Positions 1 through 6,248 of a stretch of DNA of 10,688 bases are shown one piece after another. The stretch is from positions 1 to 10,688 of the forward strand of contig JAHWHQ010000073.1 of NCBI GenBank assembly GCA_019323195.1. The letters are read 5' to 3'. The DNA is from Candidatus Woesearchaeota archaeon (GTDB lineage: Archaea; Nanobdellota; Nanobdellia; Woesearchaeales; JACPBV01). Position numbers and translations under genes: made by a program. Under the pieces are notes generated by a model. It was not told the origin of the DNA and ran no database searches. It saw only the letters and a program-made list of their open reading frames with translations. Each line of letters starts with the position of its first letter. The first letter of the stretch is position 1.

Positions 1-240
1 AAAATGTAGGTTAGCAGCCTAAGGTCAAAATCCTATTAAATACAACCTTAAGCTGACAAGAGGGGTCAATTTAAATTTTGTTTCAACAAAATTTATGGCG
101 TTTAGCCCCCCGTCGGGGAACGTCAGCCATCATTTTAAACATTAAGGATTTTGAAACTGCTAACCCGAAGCGTAGCGAGATTTTCAACACAGCCTTTTTT
201 GTCAGAAAGCTTTTTATTGTACAGGCCTTTCTTATCATAA
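1..240. other. Non-coding, hairpin-rich leader region upstream of trm1
   Basis: I see no convincing gene here. The stretch holds several inverted repeats. An imperfect stem pairs 10-15 with 52-57 and 20-25 with 45-50. A perfect 9-bp stem pairs 72-80 with 87-95 around a six-base loop. A compound hairpin spans 95-130, with 95-99 pairing 126-130, 100-102 pairing 119-121 and a GC-rich 108-111/115-118 tip around GTC. An 89-codon open frame crosses from 78 into trm1, but it resembles no family I know and overlaps the trm1 start in another frame, so I treat it as chance. The region may be a structured RNA, the tail of an upstream transcript or a dispersed repeat. Confidence 0.4.
203..217 (+). promoter_or_regulatory. 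Putative archaeal BRE/TATA promoter of trm1
   Basis: A purine-rich CAGAAAGC (203-210), similar to a BRE, is followed by TTTTTAT (211-217). The box centre lies about 27 bases before the ATG at 241, so transcription would start at or next to that codon and give a leaderless mRNA. The element is assigned by pattern and spacing only. Confidence 0.45.
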
Positions 241-1278
241 ATGCCCAGATCGCTCGATTTTCATATGAAAAAGATAAAAGAAGGTTCTGTAGAGATATTC
301 ATACCAGTAGAGAAAAAGATATCCAAAAAGCTTCCTGTTTTCTATAATCCTGTTATGGAGTTTAACAGGGACATGACAGTGCTTCTCCTGCAGCAGTTCC
401 CTCCTATGAATCTTTGCGACCCCCTGGCAGGAACAGGGATAAGGTCTATAAGGTTTGCCAGGGAATTAAAATACAAGTCAATTACAGCTAATGACCTGAG
501 CAAAAGGTCTGTCTCTTTGATTAAGAAGAATATGAGGCTTAACATGGTTAAGTTTGATGTCCATAACAAAGATGCCAATCTGATGATCCTGGAATCTAAA
601 GGGTTTGACTTTATGGATTTAGATGTTTTTGGCTGCCCTAACTTCATGCTTGACAGCTCCATAAACAGGCTTTCAAGGCAGGGCATATTAGCAGTGACAG
701 CAACAGACACCTCTGCCTTGGCAGGCACTTACCCAAAAGCCTGCCTGAGAAAATACTGGGCAGTACCCTTAAGAAACGAGCTGATGCATGAGATAGGATT
801 AAGAATATTAATCCGGAAAATACAATTAATCGCTGCACAGTACAGTAAAGCCCTGACCCCTGTCTTTTCCTACTCCAGGGACCATTACATGAGGGTTTTC
901 TTAAGCTGTGAAAAAAGCAAGGAAAAGACAGATAATCTTCTTAGGCACCACGGTTTTTTTGAAGATGCAGGCCCCTTATGGAAAGGCCCTTTATGGGACC
1001 GGAATCTGGTAACAAAAATGCTTAGGAACAATAAAAAAGCTGAAAATGATAAATTTCTATCAGTGATTAAAGAGGAATCCAGTATTGATACAATAGGTTT
1101 CTACGACCTTCATAAGCTCGCCAAAAGGTATAAGGTAGAGATACCGAAAAAAGAAGAGCTTATTAAAAGGCTGAAGAAAAAAGGCTATAAGGCCTCTGAC
1201 ACCCATTTCAGCGGGAAGGCAATTAAATCAGACGTTGGATTAGAGAAATTGTTGAAAATAATTCAGTCTTTGAACTAA
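241..1278 (+). CDS. trm1: tRNA (guanine(26)-N2)-dimethyltransferase Trm1
   Basis: This is a cytosolic, SAM-dependent enzyme that methylates N2 of G26 at the junction of the tRNA D and anticodon stems. It has 345 residues. Family signatures are a conserved N-terminus (PVFYNPVMEFNRD, about 32-44), SAM motif I (D60-P-L-A-G-T-G66), the acidic motif II (ANDLS, about 83-87), the catalytic-type loop D126-L-D-V-F-G131, and the C-terminal AGPLWKGPLWD (243-253). Archaeal and eukaryotic relatives often carry a cysteine cluster just before AGPLW. Here only C223 lies between the motif-rich core and that block, so the zinc-binding insert seems to be missing. The start at 241 fits the upstream TATA-like box. 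ATG 265 (MKKIKEG) aligns better with homologues from memory and is a real alternative. The 3' end overlaps the convergent acetyltransferase gene by 39 bases. Confidence 0.95.
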   Translation: MPRSLDFHMKKIKEGSVEIFIPVEKKISKKLPVFYNPVMEFNRDMTVLLLQQFPPMNLCDPLAGTGIRSIRFARELKYKSITANDLSKRSVSLIKKNMRLNMVKFDVHNKDANLMILESKGFDFMDLDVFGCPNFMLDSSINRLSRQGILAVTATDTSALAGTYPKACLRKYWAVPLRNELMHEIGLRILIRKIQLIAAQYSKALTPVFSYSRDHYMRVFLSCEKSKEKTDNLLRHHGFFEDAGPLWKGPLWDRNLVTKMLRNNKKAENDKFLSVIKEESSIDTIGFYDLHKLAKRYKVEIPKKEELIKRLKKKGYKASDTHFSGKAIKSDVGLEKLLKIIQSLN

Positions 1279-1800
1279 ATATTGTTTTGTCAGCATAAAG
1301 GTTCCACTTCTGTCTTTTTTTATCTTCTTTTGTTTTATCTTTTCATCTGGTATGAAACCTAATTTCTTGTATAGATTAATTGCAGGAATATTTTTAATTG
1401 CTGCACGGATAAATAAATAATCATATCTTTTCCTATCAATATTCTTTAATGTAATTTTTATCAAATTTGACCCAATCCCTTTCCTTCTATGGTTCTTATT
1501 TATGTGAAGTTCTTCAATATAAAAGCATCTTTTAAGTGGATACCTCTTTCTTAAACTCTCCGGAAGAAGTTTATCATAGCTTAATGGCATAGATAAGATA
1601 AAACCAATTAAGTTTTCTCCTTCAACAGCAAAGAAACCCTCCCATGAATTAAATACCTCTTTAAGATATTTAGCTTCTTTCTCCATATCAAGGTACTGTT
1701 CTAGAATTCCATTAGTAGCTGCTTCTTCATATATCTCCAATAGTTGATTCCAATATTCTTTGAATAAATAATTATCTGCTTTAATTATATCTGCTTCCAT
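1240..1800 (-). CDS. GNAT-family N-acetyltransferase
   Basis: This is a predicted acetyl-CoA-dependent acetyltransferase of 186 residues with unknown substrate. The GNAT core is clear: a beta-strand reading IEELHINKNH, then the pyrophosphate-binding loop R-R-K-G-I-G followed by SNLIKITLKN (motif A). Motif B is AIKNIPAINLYKKLGF, the usual small-molecule/RimI-like form. The basic tail (KQKKIKKDRSG) is unremarkable. The frame stays open to 1851, but ATG 1800 lies about 25 bases after a good TATA box, and ATG 1806 is the next option. The gene is very AT-rich: a 60-base sample at 1321-1380 has 14 G/C, against 29 at 661-720 in trm1. That contrast hints at a separate origin. It converges on trm1 and overlaps it by 39 bases. 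Confidence 0.85.
   Translation of the reverse strand: MEADIIKADNYLFKEYWNQLLEIYEEAATNGILEQYLDMEKEAKYLKEVFNSWEGFFAVEGENLIGFILSMPLSYDKLLPESLRKRYPLKRCFYIEELHINKNHRRKGIGSNLIKITLKNIDRKRYDYLFIRAAIKNIPAINLYKKLGFIPDEKIKQKKIKKDRSGTFMLTKQYLVQRLNYFQQFL
1312..1343 (+). terminator. Possible oligo-T terminator for trm1
   Basis: A run of thymine tracts (TCTTTTTTTATCTTCTTTTG and what follows) begins about 35 bases after the trm1 stop. Archaeal RNA polymerase can terminate at oligo-T tracts without a hairpin. The tract is also the antisense of the lysine-rich end of the acetyltransferase, so it may simply reflect that coding sequence. Confidence 0.3.
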
Positions 1801-1819
1801 GTGCATAAAGAATGAGTTA

Positions 1820-1830
1820 TAATATAAAAA
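1820..1830 (-). promoter_or_regulatory. Putative TATA box of the acetyltransferase gene
   Basis: On the minus strand this reads TTTTTATATTA. Its centre is about 25 bases before ATG 1800 and 19 before ATG 1806. The spacing fits leaderless transcription and supports the shorter start. No ribosome binding site is visible. Confidence 0.5.
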
Positions 1831-1855
1831 ATTTATCCTATAGCCCCGCATTAAC

Positions 1856-1913
1856 TTAGTTGTGCATCAGCCCTTTCCCTTGTTAGGGGTGGGATCATAA
1901 ATTTAGTTGTGCA
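1856..1913. repeat. Pair of 11-bp direct repeats
   Basis: TTAGTTGTGCA occurs at 1856-1866 and again at 1903-1913, 47 bases apart, in the gap between the acetyltransferase and aEF-1beta genes. Both copies lie upstream of the acetyltransferase TATA box. They could be regulator sites or remnants of an insertion or duplication. Confidence 0.5.
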
Positions 1914-1929
1914 CTAATGGGGAGGTAAT

Positions 1930-1952
1930 AAAATATGACAAAGTCATATTTT
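1930..1952 (-). terminator. Hairpin terminator after aEF-1beta
   Basis: A perfect 10-bp stem (1930-1939 with 1943-1952) encloses a three-base loop. The stem includes two bases of the aEF-1beta stop codon. Read on the minus strand it is followed by ATTACC, and its descending arm ends in TTTT. This suits transcript termination or 3'-end stabilisation of the zinc-ribbon/aEF-1beta mRNA. Confidence 0.5.
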
Positions 1953-2229
1953 AGCCAATAGCCCTTCTCACATCAGTTATCTCAGCAGAATTAACGCCCC
2001 TTATGCCATTAACCTTCTCAGCAACAGGGTCAGGGCTTCCCTTTGATTCATCCATGACAAATATTATCTTCAACGCCTTCAGCCCGAAAGCCACAGGCTC
2101 TATCTCTGTTTTTGTCTCTCCCTCTCCTGCAAAATCAGCTATCATCTTCTTTGCTTCTTCCTCTATCTTAGTAAGGTCCGATTCAGGAGACTCAGGCATT
2201 ATTTTTATGGTTATTACAGCTTTTGCCAT
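1951..2229 (-). CDS. ef1b: Translation elongation factor aEF-1beta
   Basis: This is the archaeal guanine-nucleotide exchange factor that regenerates EF-1alpha-GTP during translation. The product has 92 residues, the normal size for the single-domain archaeal protein, and opens with MAKAVITIKIMPESPESDL, the usual first strand of the alpha/beta sandwich. The core EIEPVAFGLKALKIIFVMDE and the C-terminal VNGIRGVNSAEITDVRRAIG are diagnostic. The frame is open upstream to 2280, but that extension runs through the zinc-ribbon gene in another frame, and the ATG at 2229 matches the family N-terminus. Only one base separates it from the upstream stop codon, so the two genes are almost certainly cotranscribed and translationally coupled. 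Confidence 0.95.
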   Translation of the reverse strand: MAKAVITIKIMPESPESDLTKIEEEAKKMIADFAGEGETKTEIEPVAFGLKALKIIFVMDESKGSPDPVAEKVNGIRGVNSAEITDVRRAIG

Positions 2230-2230
2230 T

Positions 2231-2407
2231 TTAATTAGGGCCGCTGAAATTACATTCAGGGCATGTATACCTGGCAGCAATCTCTCTGCAATGTCTGCAC
2301 CTTATTATCTTTGCCTTTCCGCATTTTGGGCATTGGAATTCTGTAGATCCCTCTATATTGGTTATTATCGCTTTACACGAACTGCATTTTAATTGTTCTT
2401 CTGGCAT
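2231..2407 (-). CDS. Small zinc-ribbon RNA-binding/translation protein (COG2888/DUF1610 type)
   Basis: This 58-residue protein contains four CxxC knuckles: C8-S-S-C11, C26-P-K-C29, C37-R-H-C40 and C49-P-E-C52. Together they form two zinc-ribbon sites. It matches the archaeal HVO_2753-like family, annotated as a zinc-ribbon RNA-binding protein linked to translation and often found beside aEF-1beta, as here. The length is normal for the family. The gene opens the two-gene transcript, and its ATG lies about 28 bases after a strong TATA box, indicating a leaderless mRNA. Its stop codon is followed after one base by the aEF-1beta ATG. Its precise biochemical role is not known. Confidence 0.9.
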   Translation of the reverse strand: MPEEQLKCSSCKAIITNIEGSTEFQCPKCGKAKIIRCRHCREIAARYTCPECNFSGPN

Positions 2408-2430
2408 AAAGGCTTAGGTTTCATATTTCA

Positions 2431-2439
2431 TTTATAAAT
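2431..2439 (-). promoter_or_regulatory. TATA box of the zinc-ribbon/aEF-1beta transcript
   Basis: The minus strand reads ATTTATAAA with purine-rich GGCAAAG just upstream, resembling a BRE. The box centre is about 28 bases from the ATG at 2407, so the mRNA is predicted to be leaderless or nearly so. Confidence 0.6.
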
Positions 2440-2453
2440 CTTTGCCTCTCCTG

Positions 2454-2508
2454 AGGGGTTTTTGTAATCCAGATTTATAATCGTGTCTTTTCTTGCAAAA
2501 AAACCCCT
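2454..2508. repeat. 10-bp inverted repeat between divergent promoters
   Basis: AGGGGTTTTT (2454-2463) is the exact reverse complement of AAAAACCCCT (2499-2508), with 35 bases between. The arms lie just upstream of the minus-strand TATA box (2431-2439) and the plus-strand one (2520-2529). Their placement fits a shared operator or a pair of activator sites controlling both directions. No regulator gene is visible nearby. Confidence 0.45.
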
Positions 2509-2511
2509 ACT

Positions 2512-2529
2512 AACGAAAACTATATATAC
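2512..2529 (+). promoter_or_regulatory. BRE/TATA promoter of the flippase gene
   Basis: Purine-rich CGAAAA (2514-2519) precedes TATATATAC (2521-2529). The box centre is about 26 bases before ATG 2551, so a leaderless start is expected. This promoter probably also serves the nucleotidyltransferase gene downstream. Confidence 0.6.
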
Positions 2530-2550
2530 AGTTCAACGATATTTATTAAT

Positions 2551-4032
2551 ATGGAAAAAGAGAACTATGGTATAATTGCAAGGCAGATGGGGGTCTCCTA
2601 TTTATTCACTATATTGTCCTTCATATTTGGCCCTGTTTTAATCATCCTATTAACCAGAAATTTATCTGTCGCTGAATATGGGGTTTATTCAATATTGGCG
2701 GCGACTATCGCTGTATTAAGTGTATTCTTAAATTTAGCCTTAAATGCGTTCATAATCAATAAACTGCCCGGGGAGAATTACTATACCAGGGTTAAAAGTA
2801 TGGCATCTATCCTTTTTTTTGAATTAATATTTCTCATTACCTTAGTAATAGTCCTATTTATCCCTAAAATAAAAAATTATCTTTTATCCTTCCTGAAATT
2901 ACAAAATTATAGCTTCGAATTTCAGCTGGTATTGATCATTATTTTCATAAGCATCATTTGTTATATTCTTTTGTATTATCTTGCAGCAAATAAGAAAATA
3001 GAACTCCAGTCCTTTCTATCATTTTCCTATAACCGCCTATGGGTAGTGCTGCTTCTTATATTCCTCCTTATATTTAAAAGACTGGATCTTAAGATTGTAT
3101 TTTCCTTATGGCTCTCTGGTCTTATTATTTCTTTCATAACTATATTATTCTCCCTGAAGAAGGACATCATATTTTTCTTCAAAAAGGTTAAAAGCATTAG
3201 TTCAAAAACCATAAAAAATGCCCTCATCTTCAGTTCCCCCTTAATTCCTGCTTCTGCATGTGGGTGGGTGATAGTATTTGCAGACAGATACATGATAAAT
3301 TACCTGAAAAATAGCGCCTTAACTGGGATATATTCTCTTTCCTATTCACTTGTAACGCTGATATTAAGTTTTTCAATGATTATTTCCAATGTACTCCACC
3401 CCTATATCTCAAAAGCATGGAGCGATAAAAAAGGCCACCAGATACTTTTTAACGCCATGCTTAAATACAATATAATCATAATATTCCCTGCAAGCATAGG
3501 GTTATTCATCTTAAGGAAACAGATAATAACCCTTATCTCAGGGACGGATTACCTTTTGGGCTCGACAGCGATGGCAATTCTTATTTTATTCCCCTTTTTT
3601 TCTTTCTTAACAGATTTATATTCCAAGAATCTTGCTCTTAGGGATAAGACAAAACTGATTGCCTCCATATATATATGTGGTGCTCTTTTGAATATAATAC
3701 TTAATTATTTCCTAATAATAAAGTATGGGATCAACGGGGCCGCCATTTCAACAATAATATCCTATCTGCTTGTATTCTTATCCTTCCATTTGGCAACAAA
3801 GAAACAATTCTCTTGGGATTATAGGTTCCTCAAAATAAAAAGAATAGCCTTATCGTCTATTCTGATGGGAACGGTTGTATATTTAGTAAATCCTCAGATA
3901 TATGCGACAAAGATACTAACAATTGTTCTTGGTGTTATCATATATGCCGTTCTGTTGTTTGCATTGGGCGTCTTCGTAAAGGATGAGTACACAATTATGA
4001 AAGGCTTTTTGCCTAAAATAAGAAAAATTTGA
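2551..4032 (+). CDS. Polysaccharide/oligosaccharide flippase (Wzx/RfbX-like, MOP superfamily)
   Basis: This is a predicted integral membrane exporter that would flip lipid-linked oligosaccharides across the cytoplasmic membrane. The 493 residues hold roughly 14 hydrophobic helices, for example about 14-36, 42-65, 83-105, 124-146, 160-180, 184-204, 260-290, 374-396 and 455-478. The N-terminus (MGVSYLFTILSFIFGPVLIILLTRNLSV split across helix 1) and YGVYSILAA are typical of COG2244 transporters. So are FADRYMINY around 243-251 and the late YGINGAAISTIISYLL. Length is normal for the family. The gene opens a plus-strand pair, with 22 bases before the nucleotidyltransferase start. Substrate cannot be predicted; the surrounding sugar genes suggest a heptose- or deoxysugar-containing glycan. 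Confidence 0.9.
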   Translation: MEKENYGIIARQMGVSYLFTILSFIFGPVLIILLTRNLSVAEYGVYSILAATIAVLSVFLNLALNAFIINKLPGENYYTRVKSMASILFFELIFLITLVIVLFIPKIKNYLLSFLKLQNYSFEFQLVLIIIFISIICYILLYYLAANKKIELQSFLSFSYNRLWVVLLLIFLLIFKRLDLKIVFSLWLSGLIISFITILFSLKKDIIFFFKKVKSISSKTIKNALIFSSPLIPASACGWVIVFADRYMINYLKNSALTGIYSLSYSLVTLILSFSMIISNVLHPYISKAWSDKKGHQILFNAMLKYNIIIIFPASIGLFILRKQIITLISGTDYLLGSTAMAILILFPFFSFLTDLYSKNLALRDKTKLIASIYICGALLNIILNYFLIIKYGINGAAISTIISYLLVFLSFHLATKKQFSWDYRFLKIKRIALSSILMGTVVYLVNPQIYATKILTIVLGVIIYAVLLFALGVFVKDEYTIMKGFLPKIRKI

Positions 4033-4054
4033 ATAAACTTGGCCGGTAACAAAA

Positions 4055-4570
4055 ATGTTGGAGATAAAAGATACAGCTGAATACAGGTCTGATAAGGTTT
4101 TAACCTTTAAACAGGCTATCGGGATAATACATAAAATAAAAAGCCAGGGTAAAAAGGTAGGCCTGTGCCATGGGGGGTTTGATCTGCTTCATCCCGGCCA
4201 TATAAAGCATTTTGAATCCGCTAAGAAACTGTGCGATATATTGGTGGTTTCCATAACATCAGACAGGTTCATAAAAAAGAGAAAAGGCCTTGGAAGGCCT
4301 ATATTCCACCAGCAGCTAAGGGCATATTCCATCGCTTGCATAAGATTTGTTGATTTTGTTGTTATAAGCGACTTTAACCTTGGGATAAATACGATAAAGA
4401 GCTTAAAGCCTTCTTACTATATCAAAGGTCCGGATTACATCGATAAGGACCACCGGGAAATCCACGCCGAGAAAGAAACAGTTAAATCTGTAGGTGGGGA
4501 AATAAAATACACAAACGACCCAAAACTTTCAACAACTAAGATTATTCATTACATTAGGGAGATTCTATGA
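4055..4570 (+). CDS. rfaE2: RfaE2/HldE C-terminal-like sugar-phosphate nucleotidyltransferase
   Basis: This predicted cytidylyltransferase-fold enzyme would transfer a nucleotide to a sugar-1-phosphate, most likely a heptose-1-phosphate. Its 171 residues show the superfamily signature GGFDLLHPGH (about 41-50), containing the HxGH nucleotide-binding motif. SDRFIKKRKGLGRP follows, then KPSYYIKGPDY (KGGDY in HldE) and the C-terminal STTKII motif. About 30 residues precede the fold core, as in other RfaE2 proteins. In many bacteria this domain is fused to the PfkB kinase; here it is a separate gene on the opposite strand from the kinase at 5175-6227. Homologues use ATP or CTP, and specificity cannot be read from sequence. 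It ends 60 bases before the convergent isomerase stop. Confidence 0.82.
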   Translation: MLEIKDTAEYRSDKVLTFKQAIGIIHKIKSQGKKVGLCHGGFDLLHPGHIKHFESAKKLCDILVVSITSDRFIKKRKGLGRPIFHQQLRAYSIACIRFVDFVVISDFNLGINTIKSLKPSYYIKGPDYIDKDHREIHAEKETVKSVGGEIKYTNDPKLSTTKIIHYIREIL

Positions 4571-4630
4571 CTCTGTTGTTCTCTAAAATAGGTTCATCTC
4601 CTCTATCAAAAGATGGCCCCTTAATTGCCC

Positions 4631-5194
4631 CTATTGTTCATCCTCTCTTAGGGCTATTGACATGAAGTGGCCGAAGATAGCATGGATGTCCTCTGAAATT
4701 TCATAAGAATCGCATTTAATATGTGCAGAATGGTCTGCAAGTTCTTTAAGTTTTCCCCCATCCAGCCCCGATATTCCTATTATAAGCATCCCTTTCTTTT
4801 TTGCATACTCCAATGCCTTTATTATATTGGGGCTGTTTCCGGAAGATGAGATCAAGATTAATATATCCTTAGGAGAAGCTAAATTGATTAATTGTTGTTT
4901 AAATGCCTCATCATAGCTTTCATCATTGGATATTGCTGTCATGTATCCGATATTGCTCGAGAGGCATATGGCCTTATACCTGTTAAAATTACTTTTCCAT
5001 TCTTTATTGGCTCCCTTGGAAAAGTCGCATACATAATGCATAGCAATGGAAGAGCTGCCGCCGTTTCCTGCAACAAATATCTTCTGATTGTTCTTTACAG
5101 AGTTTTTCAGAATCCCAATTATCTTATCGTCAAATTCAAACAAATCAAGGGCTTCCTTGACTCTTGATTTATATTCATCCCATTCCATTTTCAT
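4631..5194 (-). CDS. gmhA: SIS-domain sugar isomerase, GmhA (phosphoheptose isomerase)-like
   Basis: This cytosolic isomerase probably converts sedoheptulose 7-phosphate to D-glycero-D-manno-heptose 7-phosphate. It has 187 residues, close to GmhA (about 190). The SIS phosphate-binding motifs are AGNGGSSS (42-49) and SSSGNS (116-121). The metal/active-site histidine is H53 in AMHYVCDF and the C-terminal histidine is H176. Two positions differ from E. coli GmhA, aligned from memory: the catalytic Glu65 is Asp57, and the zinc-ligand Gln172 is Glu168. The CDFSKG form is, as I recall, a common SIS subgroup found in glycan clusters, so activity is plausible but substrate is less certain. The start overlaps the kinase stop by 20 bases, so the two are translationally coupled. 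It is the last gene of the minus-strand series. Confidence 0.82.
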   Translation of the reverse strand: MKMEWDEYKSRVKEALDLFEFDDKIIGILKNSVKNNQKIFVAGNGGSSSIAMHYVCDFSKGANKEWKSNFNRYKAICLSSNIGYMTAISNDESYDEAFKQQLINLASPKDILILISSSGNSPNIIKALEYAKKKGMLIIGISGLDGGKLKELADHSAHIKCDSYEISEDIHAIFGHFMSIALREDEQ

Positions 5195-6227
5195 AAAGTT
5201 TTTTTATAAAATCCAGCAGTTTATCCCTGGTTATACTTTCCTTGTTGCCTATAGTATTGGCTGCTATTCCTCCTGCACAATTGGCAATAAATGGGATAAG
5301 GTCATTGTCCGCTTCCATGTAAACAAACAGGGAAGCAATGGCAAACAGGGCATCCCCTGCTCCAACAACATCCTTCACAGAACCTATAAGTGCAGGAGAG
5401 TTAAAAAACACCCCTTTATGCACATAGACAGACCCTTTATTTCCAAGTGTAACAAGAAATCTGTCCATTTGGAATCTGTTCCTCGCTTCACTGATAGCAG
5501 AATCCACGTCATCAAATCTCATTTGCAAGGGCAGCCTTAACTCATCAGTATTCATAGAGACAAAATCAAACCCCTTATACAGATTAAAGTAGTTATATCC
5601 AATATTTGCGCTGTTCAATTGCGAATTCAAGGCCAAAAAATTAGACTTCTCTTCAAGTTTTCTCCGAATTTCATCATTAATGAAGCCATGGCCAAAATCA
5701 CTTACCACAACGAGATTATATTTAGGAAGCTCCTCTTCCAGATATCTCAATATCTGCTCAGTTAGTTCCTGAAGTATGGGTCTGTCCATTGTATACTCAA
5801 TTTTGAACAGCTTATTCCTCCTGTAATTATCGATGATTCTTTTCTTTATTGTAGTTGGGGAATTTTCCTTCAGGAACATCTTAACCTTCACATTCTTGCT
5901 TAAGGAGCTGTTAATAAAATCGATCATGGAATTTCTATCGCCGATTAGCGTGACTAATTTAACCTCCTTAACGAAATCGCTTATATGATTAGCCACAGCC
6001 AAAACCCCCCCAGGATAAACCTCCTCATTTACATACTCCACAGAAAGTATGGGGTCTTTCATCGCCCTCCCTTTCGGGTTAACAAAAAGATAATAGTCTA
6101 TTATAGTATCCCCTACAACAAGAACATTAAGTTCCTTTAGTTCGTCTAGGTTCTTCTCTATTTTTCCAAGGTCAAACCTGCTTTTTATTGTCTTTATGTA
6201 CTCCTTTATTTCATTCATTCTCGACAT
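5175..6227 (-). CDS. rfaE1: PfkB/ribokinase-family sugar kinase, RfaE1 (HldA)-like
   Basis: This predicted ATP-dependent kinase of 350 residues would phosphorylate a sugar phosphate; from context, heptose 7-phosphate at C1. The opening strand is LNVLVVGDTIIDYY (about 33-46), then a substrate-binding PGGVLAVANHIS (about 73-84) like the PGGAANVA block of RfaE1. Next come VVVSDFGHGFIN (about 174-185), LNSQLNSANIGYN (about 200-212) and the PfkB signature DVVGAGDALF. The catalytic Asp is D292. The N-terminus has about 30 extra residues, predicted helical. The frame is open one TTG codon further, but ATG 6227 sits about 26 bases after a TATA-like box. Unlike bacterial HldE, no nucleotidyltransferase domain is attached. 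It is followed by, and overlaps, the SIS isomerase. Confidence 0.85.
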   Translation of the reverse strand: MSRMNEIKEYIKTIKSRFDLGKIEKNLDELKELNVLVVGDTIIDYYLFVNPKGRAMKDPILSVEYVNEEVYPGGVLAVANHISDFVKEVKLVTLIGDRNSMIDFINSSLSKNVKVKMFLKENSPTTIKKRIIDNYRRNKLFKIEYTMDRPILQELTEQILRYLEEELPKYNLVVVSDFGHGFINDEIRRKLEEKSNFLALNSQLNSANIGYNYFNLYKGFDFVSMNTDELRLPLQMRFDDVDSAISEARNRFQMDRFLVTLGNKGSVYVHKGVFFNSPALIGSVKDVVGAGDALFAIASLFVYMEADNDLIPFIANCAGGIAANTIGNKESITRDKLLDFIKKLYENGMG

Positions 6228-6248
6228 CAAATAGAAGGATATTTCCTT

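Noticed and set aside
10..58. H/ACA-type guide RNA suggested by a hairpin followed by ACA
   Set aside because: The ACA lies inside the stem, and no pseudouridylation pocket or K-turn can be drawn.
78..347. 89-codon plus-strand frame before and into trm1
   Set aside because: It overlaps the trm1 N-terminus in another frame, crosses strong hairpins, has no recognisable domain and no promoter at the right distance. I keep it only as a possible part of a dispersed repeat.
342..838. Minus-strand open frames inside trm1
   Set aside because: They are antisense to a well-supported conserved gene and their translations show no family motifs.
2230..2280. N-terminal extension of aEF-1beta to 2280
   Set aside because: The added residues are the zinc-ribbon gene read in the wrong frame, and the family starts at the MAKAV methionine.
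2003..2392. 129-codon plus-strand frame opposite aEF-1beta and the zinc-ribbon gene
   Set aside because: Both genes on the other strand match known archaeal families, and this translation matches nothing I know.
4571..4630. Bidirectional hairpin terminator between convergent genes
   Set aside because: I could find neither a stable stem nor a strong T tract in these 60 bases.
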